From NCBI GenBank assembly GCA_018373675.1, contig JAHAGQ010000045.1:1-5289 (forward strand): a stretch of DNA of 5,289 nt, given 5' to 3'. This DNA is from Collinsella sp. Lineage in GTDB: Bacteria; Actinomycetota; Coriobacteriia; Coriobacteriales; Coriobacteriaceae. A model generated the notes under the pieces. That model saw only the letters and a program-made list of their open reading frames with translations. It was not told the DNA's origin and searched no databases. Positions 5,191 through 5,289 of the stretch are shown here, in pieces; the stretch's first letter is position 1; every line of letters begins with the position of its first letter. Position numbers and translations under genes: made by a program.

Positions 5191-5289
5191 TTAGTAGTTC
5201 ATCTGGTGATAGTAGCGACGCGTGGTGAGCGGGTGGTTGCGGACGTGCTCGAGATGGCAGCTCAGGCGCTCGGTGATGGTGTAGGTGAC
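5191..5289 (-). CDS. C-terminal 32 residues of an unidentified protein, cut by the window edge
   Basis: The frame is open from the window edge to TAA (5193-5191). The translation starts VTYTITERLSCHLEHVRN and ends HPLTTRRYYHQMNY. It is rich in His, Arg and Tyr, with no membrane segment. The G/C-rich third codon positions (ACC, ATC, GAG, CGC, CTG) look like a well-expressed, genuine coding tail, and a hairpin terminator follows. The family cannot be assigned from 32 residues. Its stop and terminator separate it from the EIIC remnant, so the two are probably not an operon. Confidence 0.7.
   Translation of the reverse strand, partial: VTYTITERLSCHLEHVRNHPLTTRRYYHQMNY

Overview
The window is GC-rich bacterial DNA. 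A CCA-encoding tRNA, frequent GTG starts and a mannose-family PTS membrane subunit suggest a gut actinobacterium of the Coriobacteriia (Collinsella-like). That assignment is an inference from gene style, not from a phylogenetic marker. Most of the window looks like accessory DNA: short orphan genes in alternating orientation, a decayed transporter gene, and one long repeat-rich intergenic region.

Layout. Bases 1-73 are a tRNA-Val(GAC) missing its first two bases at the window edge, followed by a hairpin terminator (82-117). About 250 bases without a supported gene lead to a DUF5710 protein with two CxxC pairs (367-1053, +). Converging on it are two small minus-strand genes of unknown function (1091-1375 and 1498-1914), both with CxxC motifs. 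Diverging from these is an orphan 163-residue protein (1926-2417, +). It converges on a 490-codon AlbA_2/Schlafen-type ATP-binding protein with a C-terminal winged helix (2518-3990, -).

Upstream of the AlbA_2 gene (3991-4330) lies the most striking feature of the window: two long imperfect palindromes built from many copies of a TATCTCTCA unit. They share an identical 20-base core and are separated by about 100 bases that hold several short perfect dyads. The location suggests an operator array for the AlbA_2/winged-helix protein, possibly autoregulatory, but this is inference.

Beyond a strong terminator (4333-4369) is a PTS EIIC gene of the mannose/fructose/sorbose family (4415 to about 5109, -). 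Its first membrane helix is readable only in another frame and has no start codon, so it is called a pseudogene. A perfect 13-bp hairpin (5131-5169) separates it from the 3' end of an unidentified minus-strand gene that runs off the window (5191-5289).

No shared pathway links these genes. The only functional pairing the sequence suggests is the AlbA_2 protein with the repeat array upstream of it.
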